A stretch of DNA of 64,000 nt, taken from Tiliqua scincoides. Taxonomy: Eukaryota > Chordata > Lepidosauria > Squamata > Scincidae. A program made the position numbers and the translations under genes. Shown piece by piece: positions 11,396 through 21,939 of the stretch. Positions within the stretch are counted from its first letter, which is position 1. Every line of letters starts with the position of its first letter. Location: positions 107,153,307-107,217,306 of the forward strand of contig NC_089822.1 of assembly GCF_035046505.1 (NCBI RefSeq), given 5' to 3'. The notes under the pieces are model-generated. The model did not search any database, was not told where the DNA came from, and saw only the letters and a list, made by a program, of their open reading frames with translations.

Positions 11396-12691
11396 GCTAG
11401 GGGGGTGCAGGGGGTGCGGGCCGCACTGGGTGATGCGCACAGGGGGGTGACATGCACTGGGGGGGTGACATGCTAAAAGCGCGGTGGTTAGGAGTAACCC
11501 CATCATAGTATATACTGTTGGATGCAGAATTTTGAGCAGAACGCAATGCAAAAACCCAGAGTGAAATATCTCCTTTCTATCAAAAGTTATGGCCAAAAAA
11601 CTGGAGAACAAAAAATGCGTGGATCCCTATGGAAAATGAAAGTGAGCCGCATCGTGTGTTCGCGAGTAAACGAACTTGCCTTAGTCCATCGGAAAAGGCA
11701 GGCTGAGAGGAATCCAATGACACCAGAATAGTCCTGATCCAATGAATGCAGCCCCCAAAAACACCTGAGAAGGAAGTCCCTCCCTCCAAGCAGGTGAAAG
11801 TATTGAGCCCTATGGAAAACAAAACTGAGCCTCACAGTTGCGTTTACTCGCGAGTAAGCAAACATGCCTTGGTTGGTGTGGAAGATCAGGTGAAGGAGAG
11901 TGCAAAGATACCAGAATGGTCCTGATCCTATGTACCTGCAGCTAAACAAGTGCTCCAGAAGGCAGCCTTCCCCCCCCCCCGCCCCTCTAAAAAGGATCAA
12001 AACAGAGGCTTCAGCTGATAAGATGAACTTTTTTGAGACCTGCAAAGCCAGGTGGATCCTGACAGTGATCTGGTTTAAACAGAAGTTCTTAAATTGAACT
12101 GGGCACTGGGTAGGGCTGAAAACCTTACTGGTTTTGGAGGGGGGGGAGGTGTTATTGCAGGCAGGCTACAGAGGAAATTCACTTGGTGGACCAGGGCTGG
12201 CTTCTGCTTATTTAATTATTTGTTTTACTTTAATTATTTATACTTATTTATTTTAATTTGCCTGATGATGTCACTTCCACCATGACATCACTTCTGGTGG
12301 GTCTTGGACAGATTGTCATTCTAAAAAGTGGGTCCCAGTGCTAAAAGTTTGAGAACTGCTGCAATAAGGTGTTAGTAAGTTGACACCCTGGGGTACGTGT
12401 GTGTGTGTGACACCACTAGTGACCAAAATCACTAAAATCACATTTTGGAGGAATAATAACAAAGAAAATCGTGTTATATATCAATCAACATGTAATTTCA
12501 TGCAGAATGCAATGAAACAAACCGAACTGACATATCTGTGTTCTATCAAAAGGTACAGCCAAAAAACCAGTGGGGGTGGGGCAATGGTACATCACCACGC
12601 CCACCACTTGGGTTGTTGCCCTGCCCACTGCATGAGGGGGTGACGCGCTGGCATCCTGCACCGGGTGACGCGAACCCTAGTGACGCCACTG
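11396..12691. mobile_element. hAT-type element with perfect target duplication, carrying a second hAT fragment
   Basis: The termini are inverted repeats (CAGTGGCATCGCTAGG and CCTAGTGACGCCACTG). They are flanked by an exact 8-bp duplication CAGCAACC at 11388-11395 and 12692-12699, the signature of hAT transposition. The outer arms also share a direct repeat ('atgcagaa...ctatcaaaag' near 11522 and 12499). No transposase is encoded. The centre (11610-12362) belongs to another hAT family. Confidence 0.85.
11610..12362 (+). mobile_element. hAT fragment with internal ~185-bp tandem duplication
   Basis: Two tandem units begin with CCCTATGGAAAA at 11625 and 11808. They are followed by 'cgcgagtaa...catgcctt' and 'accagaatggtcctgatcc' blocks, and then by the 3' terminus 'agtgctaaaagtttgagaactgctg'. 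The copy at 36869-37469 has the same two-unit organisation. The left terminus is missing here, so this is a fragment held within the 11396 element. Confidence 0.65.
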
Positions 12692-12699
12692 CAGCAACC

Positions 12700-13489
12700 T
12701 CACTGAAAACTGGTGATCCAAGGCAGTTATGGGACTACAATTTATATTTGAAAATGGAAGGCTGTGTGTGTTATACCTGACCTAGGTCAGCTATAGTGTG
12801 CACAGAACATTGTTCTTTTGGGGAAAAATACTGAGTTTTCTCTGGACAGAAGTGCTTGCTCAAGGCAGCTTCAAAATAAACTCATTTTCATCACTGAGTC
12901 TGAGGAAGACTTCTGTGAAATTTGGAAAGTAGTAGCTCATTATTTTGCCATTTTCCCCTTTATTGCAGAGTGTTTTAAATCTCTAAGCAAGCATGAACAG
13001 CAGTTTCTCCAGAAAAAAACCCACAAGCACGCTTGCACAGTCCAGGCTACTCCCAAGCTGATTATGTAATCTTTTGTATCTTTTCCATGTCTCCAGATTT
13101 TGTGGTTCACAGCAATGTTTCTTGACTGCTGTAGGACAATGCCTAAAGAGGACCAGGAAGGCATGTGTTCAGGGTCACCAGGTGAAGTCTGATTCAGACT
13201 ATCCCTCAGTAGTGGGGTTTCTCTAGAAAATACACTTCTCATTGACTGGGACACGCAGAGCAGTGATGTATGGTGAGGTCAATGGTTGGGGATGTACTTG
13301 CTGTGATGATGCAAAGCATTCTAGGGCGCTACCTGGAAGCTGCAAGGCATTCTGGGGAGCTGCCCAGCTGCAATCGAAAGGGGAAGCTGAGCTCTTTGCT
13401 GCCACACCTCTCCCCTCTCCCTATATAGTAACAGGCACCATGCCCATTACTATACAGGGAGGGATGAGAGGTGCAACAGTGATGAGCTC
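12700..13489. other. No recognisable feature
   Basis: Unique-looking sequence. The 83-codon frame at 12818-13069 has no family hallmarks. Confidence 0.4.
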
Positions 13490-13623
13490 AGCCTCCCCTC
13501 TGATTGTGCAACCCCCCCCCCCAAACTGGGTGAACCATGAGCAATAAGCTTGTACCTCAGGCATGCATTTATTGACCATGCTTCACCGAGTTTCTGAGGG
13601 GTTCCACAATCAGAGGGGAGGCT
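13490..13623. repeat. Inverted repeat, 19-bp arms
   Basis: AGCCTCCCCTCTGATTGTG (13490-13508) is the exact reverse complement of 13605-13623. The arm recurs at ~13944 through the tandem duplication and, diverged, near 15318. It is probably the remnant of a fold-back DNA element. Confidence 0.6.
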
Positions 13624-14270
13624 GAAATTTTCCTAATAGGGTAGAACCTCCAAAGCTGACCACCTCTCTATATTGACCACCTCCGTAAGTTGTATCTTCA
13701 CCACTTCGACCATTGCACAGAGTATTGATTTACCCTCTGTAAGTTGCCCACTGAACGCGATACTGTGGGCCTGCGTTTTGTCTGGTTTGTCCCATCTTGG
13801 AAAAGCAAGAAGCCACACGACAATCCCTCCCCTACGCCTGCTAGTGCTACTTAGCAGGTCCACATTAACATTAATCAATCTGTTACTTTAGATTTCTTTA
13901 GATTCTTATTGACCATGCTTCACTGAGTTTCTCAGGGGTTCCACAATCAGAAGGGAGGCTGAAATTTTCCTAATACAGTAGAACCTCCAAAGCTGACCAC
14001 CTCTCTATATTGACCACCTCTTTAAGTTGGCCTAATTTTCACAGTATGGACAGACACTGCATATACACTATGGGAGACCAACCTCTCTATATTGACCACC
14101 TCTGTAAGTTGTATCTTGACCACTTCGACCATTGCACAGAGTATTTTTACCCTCTGTAAGTTGCCCACTGAACGCGATACTGTGGCCCTGTGTTTTGTCT
14201 GGTTTGTCCCATCTTGGAAAAGCAGGAAGCCACATGACAATCCCTCCCCTACGCCTGCTAGTGTGTGAAA
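13571..14270. repeat. Tandem duplication of flank plus Tigger 5' part, ~337-bp unit
   Basis: ATTGACCATGCTTCAC at 13571 recurs at 13908, and similarity continues through the transposon 5' end (GTAGAACCTCCAAAGCTGAC) to GCCTGCTAGTG in both units. Unit two carries an extra ~80-bp internal repeat of the CTCTCTATATTGACCACCTC segment. Unit one ends in the 47-bp patch listed at 13848. Confidence 0.85.
13848..13894 (+). repeat. 47-bp patch duplicated from or to 17133-17179
   Basis: This block starts TACTTAGCAGGTCCACATTA and matches 17133-17179 at 46 of 47 positions. It lies exactly at the junction between the two tandem units, where the transposon homology of unit one stops. That position suggests templated filler DNA from the duplication event. 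Confidence 0.75.
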
Positions 14271-15280
14271 GGGTTTTTATAGGTGGGCACACTGCACATA
14301 GCCGACAGACCTACGCCGGCTGCCGATTGTACCTAGACATGTACCAAGTTGTGAGGGACATGAGGTTGCTTGTGCATAGTGAAGCCACTGTACTTTCACT
14401 TTGGTTCCCATCACCAGTGCATTACTTTACACTTATATTGAAACACAACTGCTATTCTCCTGGTTTGGAGAGATCCTTCTGGAGCACTTCACAATCCCTT
14501 CTGGCCTTCACCACTCAGAAAAGTTTAGTGTCATCCACAAACTTGTCCACCTCCCTGCTTATCCCTGTTTCCAGGTCATTTATGAAGATGTTGAAAAGCA
14601 CCAGTCCCAGGACAGATCCTTGAAGCACTCCACTTTCCACCTCTCTCCACTTTTTTTGTCAATTGCCCATTGACACCCACTCGCTGTTTCCTGGTCCTCA
14701 ACCACTTCCCAATCCATGAGAGAACCTGTCCTCTTATTCCCTGACTGTGGAGTTTTCTCAACAGCTTTTAGTGAGGGACCATATCAAACACCTTCTGGCA
14801 TTTAGTGAATCTGAGGAGACCCAGTGGAGGCCAGGCAGCCTAAGTAAAAAAAGTGTTATTTTTTTCCCCATCTGTTGGGGCTATGTAACATGCTACATGC
14901 TATGGGCTGGCAAGGGATAGCATTGGTCTGCCTGTCTGCTATGAAACCAAGCATTTTTTTTTTAACTTACAATTTTTTTTAAGCTTATGAATTTTCAGGG
15001 GTTTTTTCAAACACTGATTGTGGGCTGTTTATTCTCTGTCTCTTGATATAGATATAGATGATATAAATTGTAAGCATCACAAGAGGATCAATTCTCATTG
15101 ATATTTGCAATAAAACTTTTTAAAAATCCAATCTAAATAATAACTTGGCCTTGCATTTGTTGTCCTGGGAGCTAAACACAATAATATTTAAGTGCCTTTT
15201 TCCCCTGTATGTTGACCACCTGCCTATGTTGACCAATTTCCTCCATTGTCTTGGGTGGTCAACTTAAAGAGGTTCTACTG
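13976..15280. mobile_element. Tigger/pogo-type Tc1-mariner element, internally deleted and filled
   Basis: The left end CAGTAGAACCTCCAAAGC and the right end AAAGAGGTTCTACTG are inverted repeats flanked by TA (13974-13975, 15281-15282), as expected for Tc1/mariner. Subterminal 'tgaccacct...ttgacca' words occur in both arms. No transposase frame remains. The middle contains a CR1 fragment (14395-14800). Confidence 0.75.
14395..14800 (-). mobile_element. CR1 LINE internal fragment (reverse transcriptase region)
   Basis: The minus strand encodes the CR1 RT segment around LHSQGIRGQVLSWI, then KQRVGVNGQ, and further 3' a 'FVDDTKL' stretch equivalent to the catalytic YADD box. It has internal deletions and frame changes, so it is a dead copy. 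Unlike most CR1 pieces here it is internal and lacks the 3' end. Confidence 0.8.
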
Positions 15281-16224
15281 TAGTTATTTTTATTGGAGTA
15301 TCACATGTGAGGCTCTGCCTCCCCTGATCGCATATCCTTGACACAGAGCTATGCAGAGTATTCATACCATTTTCAGTGATTTCAAAATATCCTAAGATCT
15401 AGGCCTCTGATGCCAATTTTATGCTTCAGCACCTAGGTCTTGCTCAGGAATGGAAGAGCAATCAGAATGCATTCCAAGGAGCTCTCCTAATTCAAAGAGT
15501 GACATGCTCACTGACATTGAAAATACTTTTCCTATGTTCCAAGGCACATACAGGTGTGGGAGCATTTGAATCTATTTCTGACATGAGTCCATCAGATGTC
15601 CCCAATGGTGATGATACTAGAGCAGATGACTTGAACCATGGTTGGACATGCGTTCAGAAATCCTTATGGCTGCATGCACCCTACCAATGAGTAAGTGATT
15701 TTCAATGGCAACTGCACTTCTGAGGAAGAGGCTGAATCAGGCCAAACCAGTTGCCTGTGAAGCATGCTTAGCTGGGATTCTAAGGAAACTGTCCTGTTGT
15801 AGTGGATATATACTGCACTGAAGAACAATCAGAAGACATGGAGGTGATGTAAGACATAGGGAGCATTTCTTCAGACTTGGGAGCAGCTGGTTGTGTTTGT
15901 GGTTTTCTGGAGAAACTTATTTGTGCTTGCTTTCAGCCAAAACTGTGTGTAAACTTTTGTCCCGGGCATTCATTTATTTGCAGAAGTTGCATTTGGAAAA
16001 TAACAACAGGGATATCTCCAAACTGCAACAATAATATCAGAAAGCAGCTGTAAGCAGCTTCAAAGGCACATCAGGCCCAGAGACTTCCATTACAGGTTGT
16101 AGATTTTCATAGATGAAGCCTCTGTAAAGAAAGCATGCACAAAACTGCAGATGGAAAAATAATACAAACATACTTTGACCAAATCGGTCTGGGATAACTG
16201 TACTATAAATACCCTGCTAACTGG

Positions 16225-16290
16225 GTAATGAGGAACCTTTCAAAGTGGTGCTCCTCTTACATTTAGCAGGGGGAGAGCAACTGTCCCTGC
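16225..16290 (+). repeat. Fragment of the SINE-like repeat at 55561
   Basis: 'gtggtgctcctctta' and TTTAGCAGGGGGAGAGCAAC match the 5' part of the 55561-55830 repeat. The 3' part is absent. Confidence 0.5.
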
Positions 16291-16520
16291 CAGTAGCGGA
16301 CCTCCCCAGCCCCGCACCCCAGGGCTACAGTCTGCGATGGCGCCCTCGAGGGGTCCTACTGCCCCCACATGCAACTCCTCCCCCCGCCACTTACCTGGAG
16401 TGCATGGTGCCTCATGTGACTCCAGGACGTGTCAAGGAAGCCTCCTGAAGGTTCCCCAACACTTTAAACTGTGCTTCTGGCAAACCAGAAGCACTGTTTC
16501 CAACCCCGTTGGGAGACTCA

Positions 16521-16701
16521 GGGCGCAATCCTAACCCATTTTCCCACACTGACATAAGGGCAATGCAACTTCGAGGTAAGGCAACAAACATTGCCATACC
16601 TTGAGGAGGCCTCCGTAACTGCCCCCCCCAACTGCAGGATGCAGCACATGCCCCACTGGCACAGCTATGCCAGTGCTGGAACATTGGTTAGGATTGCGCC
16701 C
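16521..16701. mobile_element. MITE, 3-bp target duplication TCA
   Basis: The ends GGGCGCAATCCTAACCCA and GGTTAGGATTGCGCCC are inverted repeats. TCA flanks both sides (16518-16520, 16702-16704). The size of 181 bp fits the 179-bp copies at 18896 and 24379. Confidence 0.8.
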
Positions 16702-17132
16702 TCAGAGAGGCTAATGTGGGGTCCTAAAGGTGTGTAAGGCTCTGAGTCTGGGGCATTTGCTCCAACAAGTGAATGGGAGGTCTGTCACTGGTCTCTGCTG
16801 AGTGGGAGAAATCTAGTGGGATTTACTCTGTTTACTGTTCTAGGATACTGTTTGCAAAATGCATTGTGAATGTTTTTCTTAAGTATAAGCCCAATATAAG
16901 AACCTCAGGAAGAAATATTGGTGATGGCATAAACTCCTAGCAGCCAGTAGCCTTGGTAGATCTGATGCTTCCACTCAGACTCTGAGATACTGCTGCTGCT
17001 GCATATATGAAAATATTTCTAGTGACTTTCAATGGAAGCCAGAACAGCCCACCTGATTTTAAATGGGCATGAATGAGTCTGTAGTCTTCTTAATTTAGGT
17101 TGCCATTGCAGGCTGAAATGAGTGACCCATCT

Positions 17133-17179
17133 TACTTAGCAGGTCCACATTAACATTAATCAATCTGTTTCTTTAGATT
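17133..17179 (+). repeat. Second copy of the 47-bp patch at 13848
   Basis: 46 of 47 positions are identical to 13848-13894. The flanks differ, so this is a local copy rather than a shared transposon. Confidence 0.75.
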
Positions 17180-18895
17180 GCCCTGTTAGACCTACTTAGA
17201 TCTTAAAAGCTTATCTCTGGCACACAATTATCAGCCAGATTCTAACAGTGATGTCTGCCTTCTCACATTAATCAGAGCTGCAGGATTGAAAAAGATATCC
17301 AAGGGATTCTTGAAGAAGGACCTATCAAACGTCATCGGACTGATTAACGAACCTGTTTAAAAATCCTCTTTGAGGACTATTTGTACAATGGAACATTGGG
17401 AACCGAGATGCAGAGAGCATAACGCAGCAAGGAATATATGTTTGGAAATGTGCACTGCGGCACACGCTTTCCTCATTCCCTTCAAAGCCTGCTGAACTAC
17501 TTGCCAGGAAGACCCATCATATAACTTTCTGTTGACAACTTCAGCAATTTGCAGTGAGTGAATATGCTGACTGGCCAAAGTTTTGCATCTGCCTTAGACA
17601 CATGTCTATACATTATGCCATATCTTATATCATAGCACTTAACTTTTCAGTGCTGTTTGATTCACTTGGCTACTCCCTTTCAACTCTGTTTTTCATGCGG
17701 AAACCTGGGCTGCAGGATTCCACATTGCTAGGGCCCATTAAACACAGCTGAAGTGAGAGAGAGGCAAGGCAGGGAAAAATATGGCCTTAGGTGACTATGA
17801 AACATCATGTTCATAAAAATGTACCTGGAGGGCTCAAGTAGTAAGAGGCAGAGTGTCCAGCCACAGAAGGCCGATGTGAGGCTATTTAAATGGTGGCAGA
17901 ATGGCTGGTTCCTTGAAGAAGACATCATTCTGTCCAAGCTGTTATGGGAATCTGCTGCCCTCAGTGAATTCAACATCTCACAGTTGCTTTGCATCTACCT
18001 CCATCTTGCTTCGGAGTGGGGCGATTTGTGGAACAATGGACAGTGCTGAGTAACTATAAAAAGAGCAACTTGAGTGAAAAGAACCAATTAAAAAAATATA
18101 TATATCTATTTGGTCCAAACTGAGTGTTTACTGCTTTGGACTTCAGTTGCTTTGGATGTCTTCTTACAGGAGCCTCAGGAAAAATAGTCACAGTTAAATT
18201 CACCACAGGGAACAGTTTCTTACACACGCCTCAAGGGAATGCAAGCTGTTGTCTTGGCAGGGGCAGCAGAAGGAACAAAAGGAAGCCAATACTCCTCAAC
18301 ATGTTTTCTTGGACAGTAAAGACACTGAGGTCTGGGAGACATCCAGGCACCTGCATCTTGCCACTTACAAATCCAATGAATTAAGCAAGATATTAACTCA
18401 CTTTTCCAGAATATTTATGAACTAGACTGCAAGAGCTATTCACAAAATAGGGGATCAGCCAGGCACACCCATCAAACCTTAAGAGGCTCTGATTCCACAG
18501 AACGAATGTGATCATATTTTTCAGCTCTTTGTCCCCCACATCCCTGCGTTCTGTGGTGCTGGAACAGTCATAACTTTAACTTTCTCACCTATAACCTTCT
18601 CAGAACTCAAGTATTGCTTCCACACTAGCTCCGAATATCGTTACTTCACTCAGTTCTGATGAAGAAGCCAGCCAAATGATTGCATTTTTCCACGCTGTCC
18701 TCCCTTCTTTTAAAAGACCTGGCTTGTCGCAGTTCTCTGGAGCACAACACTTAGCTTTCCCATATGGACCGGCAGAATGTTCTTGATGCCGCTTTGCAGT
18801 CCATGAGACAGTCAGGGATTTGTTGGTGCTTCCCCATTTGGCGACATTGCTTGTCTTGATGGCCTCACTGCACTGCCAGTCTGGCCCGCCACTTT

Positions 18896-19074
18896 GGGCC
18901 CAATCCTATCCAATTTTCTAGTGCCGGTGCAGCTGTGCCAATGGGGCATGCATTGCATCTTGTGGTGGGGTAGCAGTCACAGAGGCCTGCTTAAGGTATG
19001 GGAATATTTGTTCCCTTACCTTGGGGCTGCACTGTGGCTGCATTGATGCTGGAAAATTGGATAGGATTGGGCCC
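18896..19074. mobile_element. MITE, 179 bp, 3-bp target duplication TTT
   Basis: The terminal inverted repeats of ~25 bp are almost perfect: GGGCCCAATCCTATCCAATT against AATTGGATAGGATTGGGCCC. TTT flanks both sides. The same internal words (GGGCATGCATTGCATC, GTATGGGAATATTTGTTCCC) occur in the 24379 copy. Confidence 0.85.
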
Positions 19075-19230
19075 TTTATCATTTGCAACTGAAACCTTGG
19101 CGTCTGCAGCTGCATTTGAAAAAGTCCACGCAGACACATTTACTGATTGTAAAGTAGGTGTTACCGTTGGCGCTTCTTCTGCTCACTGATTACTTGAAAA
19201 ATATGCAAACCGCTCTTCTCCACCTTCTTT

Positions 19231-19378
19231 ATAAGAACATAACATAAGAACAGAAGAACAGCCCCACTGGATCAGGCCATAGGCCCATCTAGTTCAGCTT
19301 CCCGTATCTCACAGCGGCCCACCAAATGCCCCAGGGAGCACACCAGATAACAAGAGACCTCATCCTGGTGCCCTCCCT
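19231..19378 (-). mobile_element. CR1 LINE 3'-end fragment
   Basis: Reversed CR1 3' UTR with the (CATAAGAA) tail, 'agccccactggatcaggcc', and 'accaaatgccccagggagc'. It stops inside the UTR. Confidence 0.9.
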
Positions 19379-19608
19379 ATCTTCTTCTTCTTGTGTCTTG
19401 CAGCCCCACTTCTGCATGATGGAGAGATGGAGAAGGGCAAAGACGGCTTGAGACTGTAGCTTAAGGGTGTTGGAATTTTGATGTAATGCCACCTGCAGGA
19501 CTGTGGAGGACAGGTTCAGTCACCTGACACCATTCACCTGTCCCTCTATGGTTCTTGGTTTTAAAGCACTATTTATTTCCTTCCCTCCTCACACTCTTTC
19601 TTCCAGAC

Positions 19609-20064
19609 CAGGGGTGTCAAAAGTTTTTGGCAGGAGGGCCATATCATCTCTTTGAGACTGTGTCGGGGGCCAGGGGAAAAAAGAATTAATTTACATTTGA
19701 AATTTGAATAAATTTACATAAGTTTACATAAATGAATATATTAAAGATGAACTTATATGAATGAATGAAGGTCTTGCAAAAGCTCAAGGTCTATAAAAAG
19801 CCTTGCACAAAGCAAGGCTGGTCTTTCTTTTGCTGCCACTACTGCATCAGAGACGTGAAACAACAAGCAGTGGAGGGAGCCCTCATCCCATAGCTCATGC
19901 AAGAGGTCAAACAGTCATCCTCATGCTGAGAGCTTTAGTGTCAGCCCAGTGTGGGCTCCAACAAATCTCTGGAGGCTAACTGGAGACTGGGGGCTCCCTG
20001 AGAGCCACATTGAAAGGCCTCGAGGGCCACAAGTGGCCCCAGGGTCGGGGTTTGGGCACCCCTG
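19609..20064 (+). mobile_element. hAT non-autonomous element, family 1, copy 1
   Basis: Termini CAGGGGTGTCAAAAGTTTTT and TTTGGGCACCCCTG lie within an exact 8-bp duplication TTCCAGAC (19601-19608, 20065-20072). The body is non-coding and includes AATTAATTTACATTTGAAAT and a 'tataaaaagccttgcacaaa' segment. Two more copies lie at 21478 and 43743. Confidence 0.9.
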
Positions 20065-20196
20065 TTCCAGACCATCAAAGAAGAAGGATGTGTGAGATGT
20101 CTCCACAATGCCAGACCACATCCCTCTTGCTCATGAAGCACATGAAGAGAGTAGCTTCTAGGGTTCTCTGTTCTAAAGTAGTACAAACCTCTAATC

Positions 20197-21070
20197 CAGT
20201 GTTTCTCAAACGGTGAGTCAGGACCCACTAGGTGGGTTGCGAGCCAATTTCAGGTGGGTCCCCATTAATTTAAATATTTTATTTTTAATATATTAGACTT
20301 GATGCTACCATGGCATGTGACATGGCACGTGCCATGGCATGTATTGGGGAAATGTTACATATCTGAACTTTTAACAGGCTACTCTGTATATGCTTTTAAC
20401 AGTGATAGTAAATGGGACTTACTCCTGGGTAAGTGTGGGTAGGATTGAAGCCTAGGATTGCTTAAAATTTTCCTGCTTGATCTGATCATAAGAACAGCCC
20501 CACTGGATCAGGCCATAGGCCCATCTAGTCCAGCTTCCTGTATCTCACAGCGGCCCACCAAATGCCCCAGGGAGCACACCGGATAACAAGAGACCTGCGT
20601 CCTGGTGCCCTCCCTTGCATCTGGCATTCTGACATAACCCATTTCTAAAATCAAGAGGTTGCACATACACATCATGGCTTGTACCCGGTAATGGATTTTT
20701 CCTCCAGAAACTTGTCCAATCCCCTTTTAAAGGCATCCAGGCCAGATGCCGTCACCACATCCTGTGGCAAGGAGTTCCACAGACCAACCACATGCTGAGT
20801 AAAGAAATATTTTCTTTTGTCTGTCCTAACTCTCCCAACACTCAATTTTAGTGGATGTCCCCTGGTTCTGGTATTATGTGAGAGTGTAAAGAGAATCTCT
20901 CTATCCACTCTATCCTTCCCATGCATAATTTTGTATATCTCAATCATGTCCCCCCTCAGGCATCTCTTTTCTAGGCTGAAGAGGCCCATGACATCATGAC
21001 ATTACTTCCAGTGGGTCCTGACAGATTCTCATTCTAAAAAGTGGATCCCAGTGCTAAAAGAGAACCACTG
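20197..21070 (+). mobile_element. hAT non-autonomous element, family 2, split by CR1
   Basis: It starts CAGTGTTTCTCAAACGGTGA and ends AAAAGAGAACCACTG, with an exact 8-bp duplication CTCTAATC (20189-20196 and 21071-21078). The native element would be about 370 bp. The CR1 at 20487-20987 accounts for the rest. The AATGGGACTTACTCCTGGGT segment matches the palindromic repeat at 9688. Confidence 0.9.
20487..20987 (-). mobile_element. CR1 LINE 3' end with intact C-terminal frame
   Basis: The minus strand reads as an open frame for the CR1 C-terminus from GLFSLEKRCLRGDMIEIYK to the natural end EEKSITGYKP and stop (20672). The 3' UTR and AAGAAC tail follow at lower coordinates. The frame is unbroken for about 105 codons, so this is one of the younger CR1 copies. 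It is 5'-truncated, as is usual, and sits inside the hAT element. Confidence 0.9.
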
Positions 21071-21078
21071 CTCTAATC

Positions 21079-21469
21079 ACAATAAGAGGCATGTATACAA
21101 CTATGAACTGTGAATAAAGTGTTTCTTTTGAAACCTTTACTAGCATCTGCTCCTGTGTATGTGTATTGATAACAACTAGCCCAGGCAGTGGGATATCTTC
21201 CCATAGGAAGGGGGCCTTTTGCTGATCTCTCCCCTCCCTCCAACAAAGGGAAGGCGCTTCCACTGTAGTCCTGGTCAATATCATTTTGTTTCCAAATAAA
21301 ACACTTGTTCTTTCGTCTTTGCAACAATGCACAAATTAAAATTAAAAAAAATTTTTTTTAACTATTCAAACTATTTTATTGTGGTTGGATGGAAATTTTT
21401 ATAGAGAGATAGGAAAGGGGGATATTGAAGTGGAAGGGTGACATGAGAATATGAAGGCAGGAAACATAG
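21079..21469. other. No recognisable feature
   Basis: AT-rich spacer between two hAT copies, with nothing I can identify. Confidence 0.4.
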
Positions 21470-21477
21470 ATGTAGAC

Positions 21478-21931
21478 CAGGGGTATCCAAAGTTTTTGGC
21501 AGGAGGGCCACATCATCTCTCTGATGCTGTGTCGGGGGCCAGGGAAAAAAAGAATTAATTTACATTTAAAATTTGAATAAATTTACATAAATGAATATAT
21601 TAAAGATGAGCTTATATGATTGAATGAAGGTCTTGCAATAGCTCAAGGCCTATAAAAGGCCTTGCACAAAACAAGGCTGGCCTTTCCTTTGCTGCCACTA
21701 CTGCATCACAGATATGAAACAACAAGCAGTGGAGGGAGCCCTCAATCCACAGCTCACATGAGAGGTCAAACAGTCGCCCTTAAGCTGAGAGCAGTTGCGT
21801 CGGGCCAGTGTGGGCTCCAGCAAATCTCTGGAGGGCCAGAGGCTCATTGGAGACTGGGGGCTCCCTGAGGGCCGCATTGAGAGGCCTAGAGGGTCGCAAG
21901 TGGCCCCAGGGCTGGGGTTTGGGCACCCCTG
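21478..21931 (+). mobile_element. hAT non-autonomous element, family 1, copy 2
   Basis: Termini CAGGGGTATCCAAAGTTTTT and TTTGGGCACCCCTG, flanked by ATGTAGAC and ACATAGAC (6 of 8 match). The body aligns with copies at 19609 and 43743 throughout. Confidence 0.9.
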
Positions 21932-21939
21932 ACATAGAC

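Larger units (their letters stand above)
15283..18895. other. Mostly unrecognised sequence
   Basis: Apart from the short pieces at 16225, 16521 and 17133, I see no gene or transposon. The 80-codon frame at 17807-18049 and others have no recognisable motif. Confidence 0.4.

Noticed and set aside
14132-14623. 163-codon plus-strand open frame
   Set aside because: It spans Tigger arm and antisense CR1 sequence, so it is a chance frame.
17807-18049. Possible small gene
   Set aside because: 80-codon frame without motif, splice sites or conserved composition.
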